Shown: piece by piece, positions 63,701-64,000 of the stretch
How the letters are laid out: every line of letters begins with the position of its first letter
How positions within the stretch are numbered: the stretch's first letter is position 1
Origin: Trochalopteron elliotii
Lineage: Eukaryota > Chordata > Aves > Passeriformes > Leiothrichidae
Length of the DNA: 64,000 bases
Direction of reading: 5' to 3'
Assembly (NCBI GenBank): GCA_024734555.1
Contig: JANPWX010000215.1
Coordinates: 616,182 to 680,181 of the forward strand
The notes under the pieces: model-generated
What the model was told of the DNA's origin: nothing
The model's database searches: none
Seen by the model: the letters and a program-made list of their open reading frames with translations, nothing else
Position numbers and translations under genes: made by a program

Positions 63701-64000
63701 TGAGAAGGGCAGTCTCACAGTAGGATGTGAGCAGCCTGGGGAACTGGACTGTCCACCCCCAAATCACAGCTCACAGGACCAGTCTGAGTATGAGCTGATC
63801 TGCAGCTCTTGCCAGGGTACTGCCACTGCTGCTGACATCCTTGTGCCTTGTACAATTTTCCTTTTCAAAGATATCCCTTCCCTGTTTAAAAATGTTATGT
63901 ACTCTGGGATATATGTTGTTGAAATCAACCAGTTTTATTTCAGGTGATTTATATCTCTTAAATTCCAGCTTTAAGGAGTCCACTTATCTGTTGGTGGAAA
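60701..64000. other. Unassigned sequence to the window end
   Basis: No recognised gene or repeat. Open frames of 91-123 codons (60709-60984, 61492-61767, 62067-62414, 63576-63947, all +) do not resemble known proteins and lack supporting splice or conservation evidence. Confidence 0.4.

Noticed and set aside
1..64000. CRISPR arrays, tRNA or rRNA genes, operons, phage or plasmid genes
   Set aside because: No regularly spaced repeats, cloverleaf genes or clustered long open frames were seen, and the sequence is clearly vertebrate.

Overview
The window is vertebrate nuclear DNA, most likely from a bird and probably a neoavian or passerine. The evidence is AT-rich, non-operonic sequence in which nearly every recognisable interspersed repeat is a CR1 (chicken repeat 1) LINE. 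There are also two retroviral-type LTRs with no internal region and an old MIR-type SINE. No Alu, L1 or other mammal-specific repeat was recognised. The species cannot be fixed from this sequence alone.

No complete protein-coding gene can be supported. The only promoter-like locus is a CpG island at about 6.08-7.03 kb, broken by a 400-N assembly gap (6552-6951). Sampled sequence left of the island is A/C-rich on the + strand, and sampled sequence just right of it is T/G-rich. This is the pattern expected if one transcript runs leftward and another rightward from a shared promoter, so the flanks may be first introns of two divergent genes. The first exons are probably in or beside the gap, and neither gene could be named.

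Layout: 1-6.08 kb, unassigned, perhaps minus-strand intron. 6.08-7.03 kb, CpG island, gap and a 33-bp inverted repeat ending at the gap. 7.03-10.75 kb, unassigned, with a (TTTTG)n tract and a weak MIR-like stretch. 10.75-11.01 kb, CR1. 11.39-11.84 kb, solo LTR with a perfect 6-bp target duplication. 12.40-12.56 kb, MIR-type SINE. 15.89-16.70 kb, decayed CR1 reverse-transcriptase region. 16.7-47.7 kb, mostly unique sequence, with a CR1 at 25.4 kb, an 18-bp perfect hairpin at 27.0 kb and a TTATCA/TGATAA cluster at 27.8 kb. 47.69-48.28 kb, a 304-bp tandem duplication carrying GGAA microsatellites. 49.55-50.29 kb, CR1. 53.2-54.96 kb, two CR1 copies. 57.26-57.83 kb, probable second LTR. 59.19-60.70 kb, much older CR1-like ORF2. 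60.7-64 kb, unassigned.

Nothing here amounts to a new biological system. The observations most worth checking are the possible divergent promoter hidden by the gap, the inverted repeat at the gap edge, the 304-bp duplication, the perfect hairpin and the bounded solo LTR. All assignments come from reading the sequence and recalling repeat families; no database search was run.
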